A DNA stretch of 25,592 bases from Nitrospirales bacterium. Its GTDB lineage: Bacteria > Nitrospirota > Nitrospiria > Nitrospirales > UBA8639. Numbering within the stretch: the stretch's first letter is position 1; each line of letters opens with the position of its first letter. A program made the position numbers and the translations under genes. Where the stretch lies: NCBI GenBank assembly GCA_021604265.1, contig BQIY01000001.1, forward strand, positions 1 to 25,592. Direction: 5' to 3'. Of the stretch, positions 8,045 through 16,935 are shown piece by piece. Below the pieces are notes generated by a model. That model was not told where the DNA came from, searched no databases, and saw nothing but the letters and a program-made list of their open reading frames with translations.

Positions 8045-10048
8045 ATGTGTGGAATAGTCGGTATATATAAACGACAGCAATCTTTTGCACCAGTGAGCGA
8101 GCCAGAACTGGCTGCAATGCGCGACAAGATGGTCCATCGAGGTCCCGATGATGCAGGAATCTGGCTGTCTCCGGAGAAGCAAATCGGACTAGCCCATAGA
8201 CGACTTTCGATCATAGATCTTGACCCGATCGCCGCGCAGCCAATGAGTAATGAAGATGACTCAGTATGGATAGTGTTTAACGGTGAGATCTACAATCATG
8301 CGCCTTTGCGTAAGGAACTTGTTGATTCTGGTCATATATTCAAAACTGACCATTCGGATACTGAAGTAATAGTACACGGGTTCGAGGAGTGGGGTATTGA
8401 TCTCTTACTTAGCAAAATGGAAGGCGACTTCGCAATTGCTGTTTGGGATATTTCGAAGCAAGAACTTTACTTAGCGAGAGACAAGATAGGTGTAAAACCC
8501 CTTTATTTCTATCTCGATGATGATGAGCTCGTATTCGCGTCTGAAATCAAGGCGATTCTTGAAAGGGAAACGATAACTGCCGATGTCGATCCTGTTGCAC
8601 TTTATCATTATCTCTCTTTTTTGACGACGCCAGCGCCACTTACCATGTTCGCGAATATCTTTAAGCTCCCAGCGGGAACGTATTTAAAGTTTAGAGGTGA
8701 AAGCGCTCCAGAATCTTGTAGATACTGGGACCCTGCTCGTTTTCAGGAATCCAATCCTATTACCGATAACCCGGATCCTGATGCTAGGCAGAAAGAGTAT
8801 ACAAAGAATGTAATGGCCAAACTACGCGATGGTGTTGGCAAAAGGATGATGGCTGACGTCCCGTTTGGTGTGTTTCTATCCGGCGGTGTTGATTCATCGA
8901 CAAATGTAGCACTAATGTCAGAATTAATGAATCGACCTGTTGATACATTTACAGTTGGGTTCAGCGACTATAAGCACCTGAACGAGTTAGACCAGGCTAG
9001 AATCGTCTCTGAGAAATTCAAGACCAATCACCATGAAGTACTAATTGATGAGAATGACATGCGGGGGTATTTGGATAATCTAGTAGAGAGTCAAGATGAA
9101 CCTTTGGCAGACTGGGTCTGTATACCACTCTATTTCGTTTCTAAACTGGCTAAAGATAACGGCGTAACTGTCATTCAAGTTGGTGAGGGAGCGGACGAAC
9201 AATTTAGCGGCTATGCTAGCTACATGGGTTACTTGGATCTGTATAATAAATACTGGAAGCCATTTCAGAAGTATTTCCCTAATTTCGTTCAGCAGGCAAT
9301 TGCTGGGGTTGGCCGTTTTGGTGCCGGTATTCGCCCTAGTCTAGAGGTCTATTCTGATATTATAACGCGAGCAGCTAATGGAGGAGATTGTTTTTGGAGT
9401 GGCGCACACGCTCTCAATGACATGTCGAAAAACAGACTTTTTGTACGTCCAGAAAAGATCGATCGCTCTAATTATAGTGATGTACTCAGCATGGGATTGA
9501 TTTCAGAAGCCGAGATCGATTTCAAAACAGCCGAGGTTGTTGGGGCACAGACGTCCTATTTTATGGAACACAGTAATAATAAGGACGTGCTTGCAAGTAT
9601 GGCCTTTAAAGAATTGTGCCTTAGACTGCCTGAGCTTCTGCTGATGAGGGTCGACAAGATAACGATGTCTAACTCCCTTGAGGCAAGGGTGCCCTTCTTA
9701 GACGATAAATTGGTGTCCTACACAATGGGCATCCCTTGGCAAGATAAGGTACGTTTCGGTGAGCCGAAACAGATACTCAAGAAAAGTGTGGAAGGGCTAC
9801 TACCTGACGAGATCATTTACAGAAAGAAAATGGGCTTTGCAGCACCAATGGCTCAATGGCTGCGCTCAGACTTTGGTAACGAAGTTGAAGAGAAGATTCT
9901 AAACTCGAAAATAATGGAACGCGGTTTTTTCGATGTTGCTTACATAGAAGGTTTGATATACGAACATAGGGCCGGAAAGAATGATTATAGCCTGTATATT
10001 TGGACCATTTACAATCTTGTTGCATGGTATGATTTTTGGATAGATTAG
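8045..10048 (+). CDS. Asparagine-synthase-family amidotransferase (glutamine-hydrolysing)
   Basis: Class II glutamine amidotransferase joined to an ATP-pyrophosphatase synthetase domain, 667 residues. The start is fixed by MCGIVG, since Cys2 becomes the N-terminal nucleophile. Other glutaminase residues are visible: HRRLSI, FNGEIYN and SDTEVI. The PP-loop SGGVDSS starts at about residue 279, and later family motifs MRVDKITMSNSLEARVPFLD and KMGFAAP are present, so the enzyme looks complete. AsnB-like proteins inside polysaccharide loci are generally thought to amidate uronic acid carboxylates. With wecB and wecC nearby, UDP-ManNAcA or a ManNAcA residue in the polymer is a plausible acceptor, but that is inference. 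An ordinary asparagine synthetase cannot be excluded. A clear AGGA precedes the ATG after a 14-base gap. Confidence 0.92.
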   Translation: MCGIVGIYKRQQSFAPVSEPELAAMRDKMVHRGPDDAGIWLSPEKQIGLAHRRLSIIDLDPIAAQPMSNEDDSVWIVFNGEIYNHAPLRKELVDSGHIFKTDHSDTEVIVHGFEEWGIDLLLSKMEGDFAIAVWDISKQELYLARDKIGVKPLYFYLDDDELVFASEIKAILERETITADVDPVALYHYLSFLTTPAPLTMFANIFKLPAGTYLKFRGESAPESCRYWDPARFQESNPITDNPDPDARQKEYTKNVMAKLRDGVGKRMMADVPFGVFLSGGVDSSTNVALMSELMNRPVDTFTVGFSDYKHLNELDQARIVSEKFKTNHHEVLIDENDMRGYLDNLVESQDEPLADWVCIPLYFVSKLAKDNGVTVIQVGEGADEQFSGYASYMGYLDLYNKYWKPFQKYFPNFVQQAIAGVGRFGAGIRPSLEVYSDIITRAANGGDCFWSGAHALNDMSKNRLFVRPEKIDRSNYSDVLSMGLISEAEIDFKTAEVVGAQTSYFMEHSNNKDVLASMAFKELCLRLPELLLMRVDKITMSNSLEARVPFLDDKLVSYTMGIPWQDKVRFGEPKQILKKSVEGLLPDEIIYRKKMGFAAPMAQWLRSDFGNEVEEKILNSKIMERGFFDVAYIEGLIYEHRAGKNDYSLYIWTIYNLVAWYDFWID

Positions 10049-10051
10049 ATC

Positions 10052-12067
10052 ATGGGATCATTCTTTACTAGGCTGCGCCGTGTTCTAAGGAAACCGCCTC
10101 TTTATATAATCAAAAGATTGCAGCATGAGCTTACTATTCGGCTTGCTGATATCTACCTGCCTCTGTGGTTGAGCAACTTTCGCTTCGAAAAATTAGTAAG
10201 GTCTTTGGGTTATTCCTCACCAGACGAGCTCGTTGCTGCAATTGCCACATTCGAGTATGTAGGTTTGAGGGACGACTTCCCCGATTCTGTAACGCCATCT
10301 AACTTCGATTCTTTAGTCAGCAAAAGTAAAGCAGCAATGGAGTATCGTATAAGCTTACTTGGTTCCGGGGTGCACTATTTAGGCCCCAAGATAAATTGGA
10401 GTGAAGATTTCAAGACTGGCATGATCTGGGAGAATTCGAAAGCGCGCACTATAGAGTATAATAATTTGGAGCAATCTTCAGATGTGAAAGTGCCATGGGA
10501 ACTTTCCCGAATGCAATGGCTGATACCTGTAGCCCAAGTCTATACTTCTACCCCTAAATCCGAATATGCGGAATTTGTTAAGGAAATCCTCTCTTCTTGG
10601 ATCGATGATAATCCCTACGGCTTTAGTATAAATTGGTCTTGTACCATGGAGGTTGCCCTTCGGATCTATACCTTTATCTATTTTTATAAGGTTTTTCATG
10701 ATTCTGAATCCTGGCAAAACGACAAAAAATTTTGCAATACGTTAATCCTTAATATTTATTTACATGGGCACTTCGTATATAGAAATCTTGAGTTGTCCGA
10801 TGTAAATGGCAATCATTATGCCGCTGATCTTTCAGGCCTATACGTCGCAGCACTATTCTTCTCTGAGCGAGGCGAGACCAGCGCTTGGCGGGAACTAGCT
10901 TGTGCGCAACTTAATAGTGAAATTGTGAATCAGGTCTATGATGATGGGATCGATTTTGAAGCTTCGGTACCCTATCACCGACTAGTTTTGGAACTGTTCG
11001 CGTTACCTCTACATATCGCATTGAAAAACAACAGAGCTGCAGATTTTACTGACTGCTATTTGACTCGTCTGAGAGCAATGGGTGACTTCACGGCGCACTA
11101 TTCGCGAGAAGATGGCTCTATTCCGCTCTTTGGAGATGCAGATGATGCCCGAACTTTACCCTTTGGCTGTCAGGATTTAAATGATCATAGATACCTAGTA
11201 GCCTGGTGCAATTACTTAACGGGCGAAAAATCGGCTTTGTTGCCAGGTGAATTTAGCGAGCTTGAATGGTTGTTAGATAGCGCGCCGGTAAATCTCAAAA
11301 AGTCGTGGAAGGAATTTAGTAATCAGATAGGGTCGAAAATTTTTCCCGAAGGAGGCGTTGTTATATTTCGCTCGAATAGGGTTCATCTTTACGCGGATTG
11401 TGGGCCTATCGGATTGGCAGGAAGAGGAGGGCATGGACACAATGACATGATGTCGATTGAATTAAGTCTTGACGGTGTTGCTCTTTTTACCGATTCAGGA
11501 GCCTATGTGTATACAGCTGACTACGTCTCCAGAAATAGATTTAGATCGACCGCTGCCCATAATACTCCACAAGTTGATGGGGAGGAGATAAATCGGTTTA
11601 TAGATTCACGAGATATGTGGAATTTCAAGAACGACGCCGTGCCTAACATTCATCAATATGAGTTGTCGGGGGACATCGAGAGCGTGTCTATGAGCCACAC
11701 GGGCTATCATCGCTTACGTGACCCGGTACATTTATCGCGCGGCCTCACTGTTTTTCATGGCGCAGCCAAAGTGAGGATAAGAGATGATTTCTCTGCTAAT
11801 AAAAACCATCGGTATACCATACCATTCCATTTGGATGCAGAACTGTCTGCGAAAATTATAGACGAAAAAACCGTTGAACTGCTCCATGTACCCAGCTCCA
11901 AAAGGTTTATAGTCACCTGGCTGAGCGATCGGAATGTAGAGCATAAGATTTCGGAGAGTGAATTTTCTGTTAGTTACGGTATTCGCTGCGCGAGGCCACT
12001 GCTTGAGTTTGAAATTCAAGGCGGTAAGGCGTTTTTTGAACTGGAAGTAGAAGCAGTTTCACAGTGA
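10052..12067 (+). CDS. Heparinase II/III-like (alginate lyase fold) protein, copy 1
   Basis: A 671-residue polysaccharide-lyase-like protein: an N-terminal alpha/alpha-toroid followed by a C-terminal beta domain. Motifs that mark the family are intact: Asn254-His255 (NGNHYAADL), a Glu303...Tyr308-His309 helix (FEASVPYHRL), His461-Gly-His463-Asn-Asp465, Asp481 in FTDSGAY, and His503 in AAHNTP. In heparinase II the corresponding Tyr, His and metal-site residues serve beta-elimination, so the active site appears preserved. No signal peptide is evident; the N-terminus is basic (FFTRLRRVLRKPPLYIIKRL). In a biosynthetic operon it could trim polymer, recycle misassembled chains, or act as a uronyl epimerase by related chemistry. 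Which applies cannot be read from sequence. It lies three bases after the amidotransferase stop and overlaps wzx by four bases. Confidence 0.85.
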   Translation: MGSFFTRLRRVLRKPPLYIIKRLQHELTIRLADIYLPLWLSNFRFEKLVRSLGYSSPDELVAAIATFEYVGLRDDFPDSVTPSNFDSLVSKSKAAMEYRISLLGSGVHYLGPKINWSEDFKTGMIWENSKARTIEYNNLEQSSDVKVPWELSRMQWLIPVAQVYTSTPKSEYAEFVKEILSSWIDDNPYGFSINWSCTMEVALRIYTFIYFYKVFHDSESWQNDKKFCNTLILNIYLHGHFVYRNLELSDVNGNHYAADLSGLYVAALFFSERGETSAWRELACAQLNSEIVNQVYDDGIDFEASVPYHRLVLELFALPLHIALKNNRAADFTDCYLTRLRAMGDFTAHYSREDGSIPLFGDADDARTLPFGCQDLNDHRYLVAWCNYLTGEKSALLPGEFSELEWLLDSAPVNLKKSWKEFSNQIGSKIFPEGGVVIFRSNRVHLYADCGPIGLAGRGGHGHNDMMSIELSLDGVALFTDSGAYVYTADYVSRNRFRSTAAHNTPQVDGEEINRFIDSRDMWNFKNDAVPNIHQYELSGDIESVSMSHTGYHRLRDPVHLSRGLTVFHGAAKVRIRDDFSANKNHRYTIPFHLDAELSAKIIDEKTVELLHVPSSKRFIVTWLSDRNVEHKISESEFSVSYGIRCARPLLEFEIQGGKAFFELEVEAVSQ

Positions 12068-13272
12068 GTTCGATTGGCGATAGTAGCTCAAAGTTATTTT
12101 CAACAAGTGCTATTCGAATCTACGTAGTGGCTTTGGGGCTTATAGGCTCAATCATTATCACTCGAGCATTGGGGGTTGAGGAAAGAGGCGAGTACTATTA
12201 CATAATATCCATTCTTGGTATCGCCGTTCAATTCGCAACGTTTGGTCTGCAGAGCAGCAATACGTATTACTATCACAAAGACCACGAATCTCGACATGCT
12301 GTCTTTGGCAATACCCTCGCTATAGTTGTATTGGCAGGATTGGTTTCGGCACTGATATCAACATTCTTCGTATTCTCTAAAGTACAGAGCGTTGGCATCT
12401 TCGTACTTTTGACCTTTTTTGTGGTCGCGGTTCCGATGCGTCTGTTCGAGCTTTTTAGCCATGGTCTTTTGGTAGCAAGAGAAGACTTTCGAAGCTATAA
12501 CACAAACCTCGCCGTTATGACGACAGCCCAACTTGTTCTGGTTTGTATTGGTTGGTGGTATTCAGCTTCTGTTACTGGCTTCCTGATGATACCAGTAGCG
12601 ATAATCTTCCTGTCCTGCGGTCACCTCTTTACAAAGCTCCCCTGGGAGCTAGCCCGTCCTTCGCTAGCCTTCTTTTTTACCTCGTACAAGTATGCTCTTA
12701 GAGCATTTGTCGTGAGCACGCTTGGCTATTTCTATTCTCGGTTAGGAATATTTCTGGTTGCGTCGTATGACTCGGCGTACAACTTGGGAATCTACTCTGT
12801 CACCAATCAGATAAACGAGACTCTCTTAATATTGCCTCAGACTCTCGGTTTAGTCTTGTTTCCCAAGATTTTGCAGCTCGATGATGTGAGTAAAGAAGAG
12901 GAGGTGAGGAAAGCCATCTATTTCGTACTGGTCTTGATGGGTTGTGTTGCACTCGTCTTTGGTTTGTTCGGTGAATTTCTTATCTCTTCACTTTTCGGCC
13001 AAGATTACAGATATTCTGCACAATTACTTATTTTCAACATGCCGGGTATAATCGCGCTGTCTATGTCGACTGTGATCTCGCAAAAATTTGCAGCTGATGG
13101 TATGCCATGGTCGCTTACGCTTTTTTGGGGCTTCAGTACGCTACTATACATCGCCGTCTATATTCTACTGAACAGTCAATTGGGATTAATATCTGCATCT
13201 ATAGGGTATTCAGTCAGTGCGATAGCCCTTTTCTTCAGTTTGCTAATAAAAAATCGCAGTACGCAGAGGTAA
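12064..13272 (+). CDS. Wzx-type oligosaccharide flippase
   Basis: Polytopic inner-membrane protein of 402 residues, in the MATE/MOP-related polysaccharide transporter family that flips undecaprenyl-linked repeat units to the periplasm. The N-terminus reads IRIYVVALGLIGSIIITRALGVEERGEYY, a typical Wzx opening with the conserved RALG..ERGEYY element. Many hydrophobic segments follow, including LLTFFVVAVPMRLFELF and VLVLMGCVALVFGLFGEFLI. The start is GTG at 12064, overlapping the heparinase-like stop as GTGA. Its place between tailoring and glycosyltransferase genes and the presence of Wzy-like and Wzz-like genes support a Wzx/Wzy pathway. Confidence 0.88.
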   Translation: MSSIGDSSSKLFSTSAIRIYVVALGLIGSIIITRALGVEERGEYYYIISILGIAVQFATFGLQSSNTYYYHKDHESRHAVFGNTLAIVVLAGLVSALISTFFVFSKVQSVGIFVLLTFFVVAVPMRLFELFSHGLLVAREDFRSYNTNLAVMTTAQLVLVCIGWWYSASVTGFLMIPVAIIFLSCGHLFTKLPWELARPSLAFFFTSYKYALRAFVVSTLGYFYSRLGIFLVASYDSAYNLGIYSVTNQINETLLILPQTLGLVLFPKILQLDDVSKEEEVRKAIYFVLVLMGCVALVFGLFGEFLISSLFGQDYRYSAQLLIFNMPGIIALSMSTVISQKFAADGMPWSLTLFWGFSTLLYIAVYILLNSQLGLISASIGYSVSAIALFFSLLIKNRSTQR

Positions 13273-13274
13273 CG

Positions 13275-14912
13275 ATGAGTAAACCCGTAGTGATCTTAAC
13301 AAATTACCCTCTAACCGATACTTATCGGGATAAGCTCTTGGAGGATATAGGGGAGGATTGCGAAACTCATTCTTTATCAAGCCTGAGAATGTTGGGGTTG
13401 GGCGGGATGATAGCGAAACTAGTTTCGCTAAGAGGCTCGAGTGTCGTAATTCCTTGTGAGGATCCTGATAGTAAGCCTGTCGCTGACATCATGATCATGA
13501 TAGCCGCATTCATTCCGTTTGCAACTAGGGTTCTTGTAGATCATGAACATAGCAAAAGCTCTGTATCGTTTCTTCTCGGATTCTATTTAGGCTTGCAAAC
13601 TATCATTGCTTCTGTGATCGCGTTCTGCGCTTTGTACTACACAAGCTATGACATAGATCGTTTGTCTAAAAGAGTGGCGTTAGAAACGATTCCTAATGAT
13701 CTATCTAGGATCGAGCGACTAATGTACCTAAATTGTAATCTCTGGTTTGGTGTGAAGGCAGGTGGCTCAGTCGGGCATATTGCTGGAGTCGTGAACGCCT
13801 TTCTAAAAAAAGGTATCGAAGTGTCTTTCTACACTTGTACGCGAAATACGAGCGTGGCCGCTAAGGCAGACACTAAGTTACTCGTCCCACAAAGATACTT
13901 CGGTGTCCCATGGGATAATAACTATTATCGTTTTAATCACATCATACGAGATCAACTCGCCAAAGATACCAGCCACTACGACTGCATCTATCAGCGTTTA
14001 TCGGTGGGAAACTATAATGGCGTGCGTGAAGCCTTGGATAGGGGGATTCCGCTTATTATTGAGTACAATGGCTCTGAAGTGTGGATAGCCAAAAACTGGG
14101 GTAGAAAATTGCGCAATAGTGATTTGGCTTTGAAGGCTGAAATACTATGCCTGCAAGCTGCCTCAAAAATTATATGTATCTCACAGCCTCTGAAAGATGA
14201 GCTGGTTGAGCGTGGATTTCCTCCTCAGAAAATAGTGGTATACCCTAATTGCATTGATGCTGAAAAGTTTGATCCCGATAGATACTCAGAACAGCAAAGA
14301 TTAGATCTAAGGGAGAAGCACAGCATCGCAGATAACGCATTCGTCTTCGGGTTCATCGGTACTTTTGGTGCCTGGCACGGCGCTGAAGTATTAGCTGAGG
14401 CCTTTGCGAAGCTGGTGACTGAGGATATCGAAAGAGCAACCGACCTAAATTATCATATGCTCCTTATTGGTGATGGAAGTCTTCGCTCGCTGGTTGAAGA
14501 GAAGCTGGAAGACGTCCCCGATACATTCTACACGCTGGCAGGCCTGGTTCAGCAGGAGTCTGCTCCCCTTTATCTAAGTATTTGTGATGCGTTCTGCTCG
14601 CCTCATGTAAACAATCAAGATGGGACTAAGTTTTTTGGTTCACCAACAAAGCTTTATGAGTATATGGCTATGAGGAAGCCTATAATAGCCTCTGACCTTG
14701 ACCAGATCGGCGAGGTTCTCAGGGACGGAAGTTGCAACGAGAAGCAACTGAACGCGATACTCGTTCCTCCTGGTAATGTCGATGAACTAGCAGTTGCGAT
14801 GAAAGAGTTGTATTTAAGAAAAGACAAGACTAGTCTCGCTCAGAATGCCTATGACCTGGCGATGGGGAAATACACTTGGTCTAATCACGTAGATGCAATA
14901 TTAGAGAGCTAG
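13275..14912 (+). CDS. GT4 glycosyltransferase with an N-terminal membrane-associated extension
   Basis: Probable retaining glycosyltransferase of family GT4, 545 residues. The ATG at 13275 follows AGAGGT at good spacing and lies two bases after the wzx stop; a longer in-frame extension would overlap wzx by more than 160 bases and was rejected. The GT-B enzyme seems to begin near residue 148 (YLNCNLWFGVKAGGSVGHIAG), with NGSEVWIAKNWG, then FIGTFGAWHGAEVLAEAF and the donor-site region SPTKLYEYMAMRKPIIASDL. Residues 1-147 are an unusual addition: a hydrophilic start (PVVILTNYPLTDTY) and a strongly hydrophobic stretch at about 96-121, perhaps a membrane anchor or hairpin. The acceptor and donor sugars are not predictable. 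Confidence 0.87.
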   Translation: MSKPVVILTNYPLTDTYRDKLLEDIGEDCETHSLSSLRMLGLGGMIAKLVSLRGSSVVIPCEDPDSKPVADIMIMIAAFIPFATRVLVDHEHSKSSVSFLLGFYLGLQTIIASVIAFCALYYTSYDIDRLSKRVALETIPNDLSRIERLMYLNCNLWFGVKAGGSVGHIAGVVNAFLKKGIEVSFYTCTRNTSVAAKADTKLLVPQRYFGVPWDNNYYRFNHIIRDQLAKDTSHYDCIYQRLSVGNYNGVREALDRGIPLIIEYNGSEVWIAKNWGRKLRNSDLALKAEILCLQAASKIICISQPLKDELVERGFPPQKIVVYPNCIDAEKFDPDRYSEQQRLDLREKHSIADNAFVFGFIGTFGAWHGAEVLAEAFAKLVTEDIERATDLNYHMLLIGDGSLRSLVEEKLEDVPDTFYTLAGLVQQESAPLYLSICDAFCSPHVNNQDGTKFFGSPTKLYEYMAMRKPIIASDLDQIGEVLRDGSCNEKQLNAILVPPGNVDELAVAMKELYLRKDKTSLAQNAYDLAMGKYTWSNHVDAILES

Positions 14913-14918
14913 AAAGGG
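14913..14918 (+). promoter_or_regulatory. Shine-Dalgarno AAAGGG pointing to a non-standard start of the polymerase gene
   Basis: AAAGGG sits seven bases before an ATC codon at 14926. That codon is in frame with the polymerase gene and starts IKAQTIYYSFYTLTTVVGSM. No comparable ribosome site precedes the first conventional start, GTG at 14974. Confidence 0.45.
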
Positions 14919-14973
14919 CACTACCATCAAAGCTCAAACTATATATTACTCTTTCTATACTCTCACTACGGTA

Positions 14974-16161
14974 GTGGGAAGTATGTTGATGGCTACCGAG
15001 CTAGGGTTTCAGTTTACTAGTTTGCTTTACTTCGATATGAATTCCACTTTGATAGAGGATATAGCACAAGTCGAATTCTATGTGTTTATTCTTGCGCCTT
15101 TCGTCGCAATTCCGCTACTTCTTCGTATTAATAGTATTTTTCTCGCACCGATAGCGTTATTGATTAAAGAATATAGCCAAAGACCGCGCCCCTCAGGTGA
15201 CACAATCTCTGTCTTTTTCATTATGCTGCTCCTGGTTTGTTATCAATTATTGGTACTCGCACAGTCAGGACACCTAAGCAATATCGGATATAACTTTAAT
15301 GGCAGCCTCGATTACAACTCCTTGATAGACCTACGCCAAAATATGATGATCGACTTGGGTAACACGTATTACTACGAAATTACTTACATGATTATCCCTA
15401 CGCTTGTTTGGTTTTCGTTTTACAAGGCCTTTCACAGCGGCTCTAAGTACTGGTTTAGCATGCTCGCTTTCTCTTCTATAGTGGAAGTGTTTTTTTTACT
15501 GTCGAGTATACAGAAAGCACCTCTGTTGGTTTTTTTTATCGGACTTGCCCTTTCTCATGTCCTCTTAAAAGGTAAAATAGAATGGAAGCAAGTGGCTTTT
15601 GGGGGCTTCATTTTTGCCTTGTTTCTGATCACGCAGGCAATTTATTCGGGGACTACGAATGCATTTTTTGCGATATCCCACTTAGTATTTAGATTGGCCC
15701 ATGCTGCACCATTTTACTTCGTGCTATATCCCGAAACTCTGCCGTATCAAGAACTTAATTATGGTTTTGGGCTCTTGGGAATAATGACTACAATAACTGA
15801 CAATCAAGATGTTTATAATCAGATTTATCTGAACGTTGGGAACTCCACACAGGGTTCAGCTACTGCTGCTGCACATATTCGCGGATTCACGCATGGCGGC
15901 TGGCTCGCTTACGCTTTATCGCTAGTTGCTGTCTCCCTAGTAATCACGTTCGTTAATCAAATAATAAAGAATATAAAAGGACCAATTGCATTTTCATTAG
16001 GAGTACAAGGTTTGATCTGTATGTATTTTTTGACTCAGACTTCCTTGAGAGGAGCTATTCTGGAAAGCTATGGTTATTTCTGGTCGATAGTCGTTGTTGC
16101 GTCAATATTCCTACTTGGCAACTTAGTTCCAAAGAAGCGGAGGGCAGTTTCGAATGAGTGA
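14974..16161 (+). CDS. Putative Wzy-type polysaccharide polymerase
   Basis: Polytopic membrane protein, 395 residues from the first conventional start codon (GTG). Many hydrophobic segments (FYVFILAPFVAIPLLL, VFFIMLLLVCYQLLVL, VEVFFLLSSIQKAPLLVFFIG, WLAYALSLVAVSLVITFV) and a large extracytoplasmic loop with NSTQGSATAAAHIRGFTHGG suit a repeat-unit polymerase. Wzy proteins share little sequence, so the call rests on topology and on Wzx, Wzz and glycosyltransferases around it. The frame stays open upstream to 14905. The translated upstream stretch TIYYSFYTLTTVVGSML looks like the first membrane helix, and a good ribosome site precedes an ATC at 14926, so the real protein may be 411 residues with a non-standard start. 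The 3' end overlaps the methyltransferase by eight bases. Confidence 0.72.
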   Translation: MGSMLMATELGFQFTSLLYFDMNSTLIEDIAQVEFYVFILAPFVAIPLLLRINSIFLAPIALLIKEYSQRPRPSGDTISVFFIMLLLVCYQLLVLAQSGHLSNIGYNFNGSLDYNSLIDLRQNMMIDLGNTYYYEITYMIIPTLVWFSFYKAFHSGSKYWFSMLAFSSIVEVFFLLSSIQKAPLLVFFIGLALSHVLLKGKIEWKQVAFGGFIFALFLITQAIYSGTTNAFFAISHLVFRLAHAAPFYFVLYPETLPYQELNYGFGLLGIMTTITDNQDVYNQIYLNVGNSTQGSATAAAHIRGFTHGGWLAYALSLVAVSLVITFVNQIIKNIKGPIAFSLGVQGLICMYFLTQTSLRGAILESYGYFWSIVVVASIFLLGNLVPKKRRAVSNE

Positions 16162-16882
16162 GCAGAGGATACTAGAGCAGCGTCAGCTTCAGGAATTTTA
16201 TCATCAGGAATTTGTGGATTCTCAGTCGGCACATATAGAGGCGCTTCTGGGGAAGCGATTAGAGGGTGCCAACGTAATCGATGTTGGGGGAGGTGCTGGT
16301 TTCCTCGCCCAGGAATTGACGGCTAAGCATGGCGCTAACGTTATTATCTGGGATATAGATGATGATGCCATCGCACTCGCACATGCTAAAGGCTTGAAGG
16401 CTGAACACAGAGATATTCTTAAAGTCGATGTGCCTATCGAAACAGATTTCTGTTTATTTAACCTTGTACTACATCACTTGGTTGCTGCAAATAATAAGAA
16501 CACGGAAGCTTTTCAGAGCAAAGCGCTTAGCAATGTTTCTTCTAATAGTAAGCAAATAATTGTTCACGAATATGTTTATGAGTCAATACTGTGGCGTGAG
16601 TTTAGCTCGTGGTTCATTTTTTTTCTAACTTCACTCGGTTTCCTAAAAGGTGTACTGCGCGCTGTTGGCAAAATATTTCCCAGTTTGAACGCGAACACTG
16701 CAGGAGTCGGTGTCAGGTTCCATTCAAAGTCTGGATGGAAACGTATTTTTGCTGAAGCTAATTTGCTTGTGGTCAACGAAATTGACGGCGAAGCTGAATA
16801 TGTAAGCCCTCTTCGAAGATTGCTATTGATTAAAAAAATGCATAGGACGACGTTTCTCTTGCGTGTCAATCAAAACGGCTGA
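16154..16882 (+). CDS. Class I SAM-dependent methyltransferase
   Basis: A 242-residue protein with the SAM-binding motif I at residues 41-50 (VIDVGGGAGF) and an acidic motif II strand ending in IIWDIDDDAIALA, followed by FNLVLHHLVA in the motif IV region. It overlaps the end of the polymerase gene by eight bases, and GGAGGG precedes its ATG. A hydrophobic patch near residues 155-170 (WFIFFLTSLGFLKGVL) could let it touch the membrane. In this setting it probably methylates a sugar or lipid-linked intermediate, but the acceptor is unknown. A ubiquinone-type methyltransferase is a less likely alternative. Confidence 0.82.
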   Translation: MSEQRILEQRQLQEFYHQEFVDSQSAHIEALLGKRLEGANVIDVGGGAGFLAQELTAKHGANVIIWDIDDDAIALAHAKGLKAEHRDILKVDVPIETDFCLFNLVLHHLVAANNKNTEAFQSKALSNVSSNSKQIIVHEYVYESILWREFSSWFIFFLTSLGFLKGVLRAVGKIFPSLNANTAGVGVRFHSKSGWKRIFAEANLLVVNEIDGEAEYVSPLRRLLLIKKMHRTTFLLRVNQNG

Positions 16883-16935
16883 GACAAGTTTATGAGTATC
16901 ACCGAGTATTAGATGCGGGACGTCAGGAATTTACA

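Noticed and set aside
13107..13274. Longer start for the GT4 gene
   Set aside because: It would overlap wzx by 166 bases. The ATG at 13275 has AGAGGT at good spacing just after the wzx stop.
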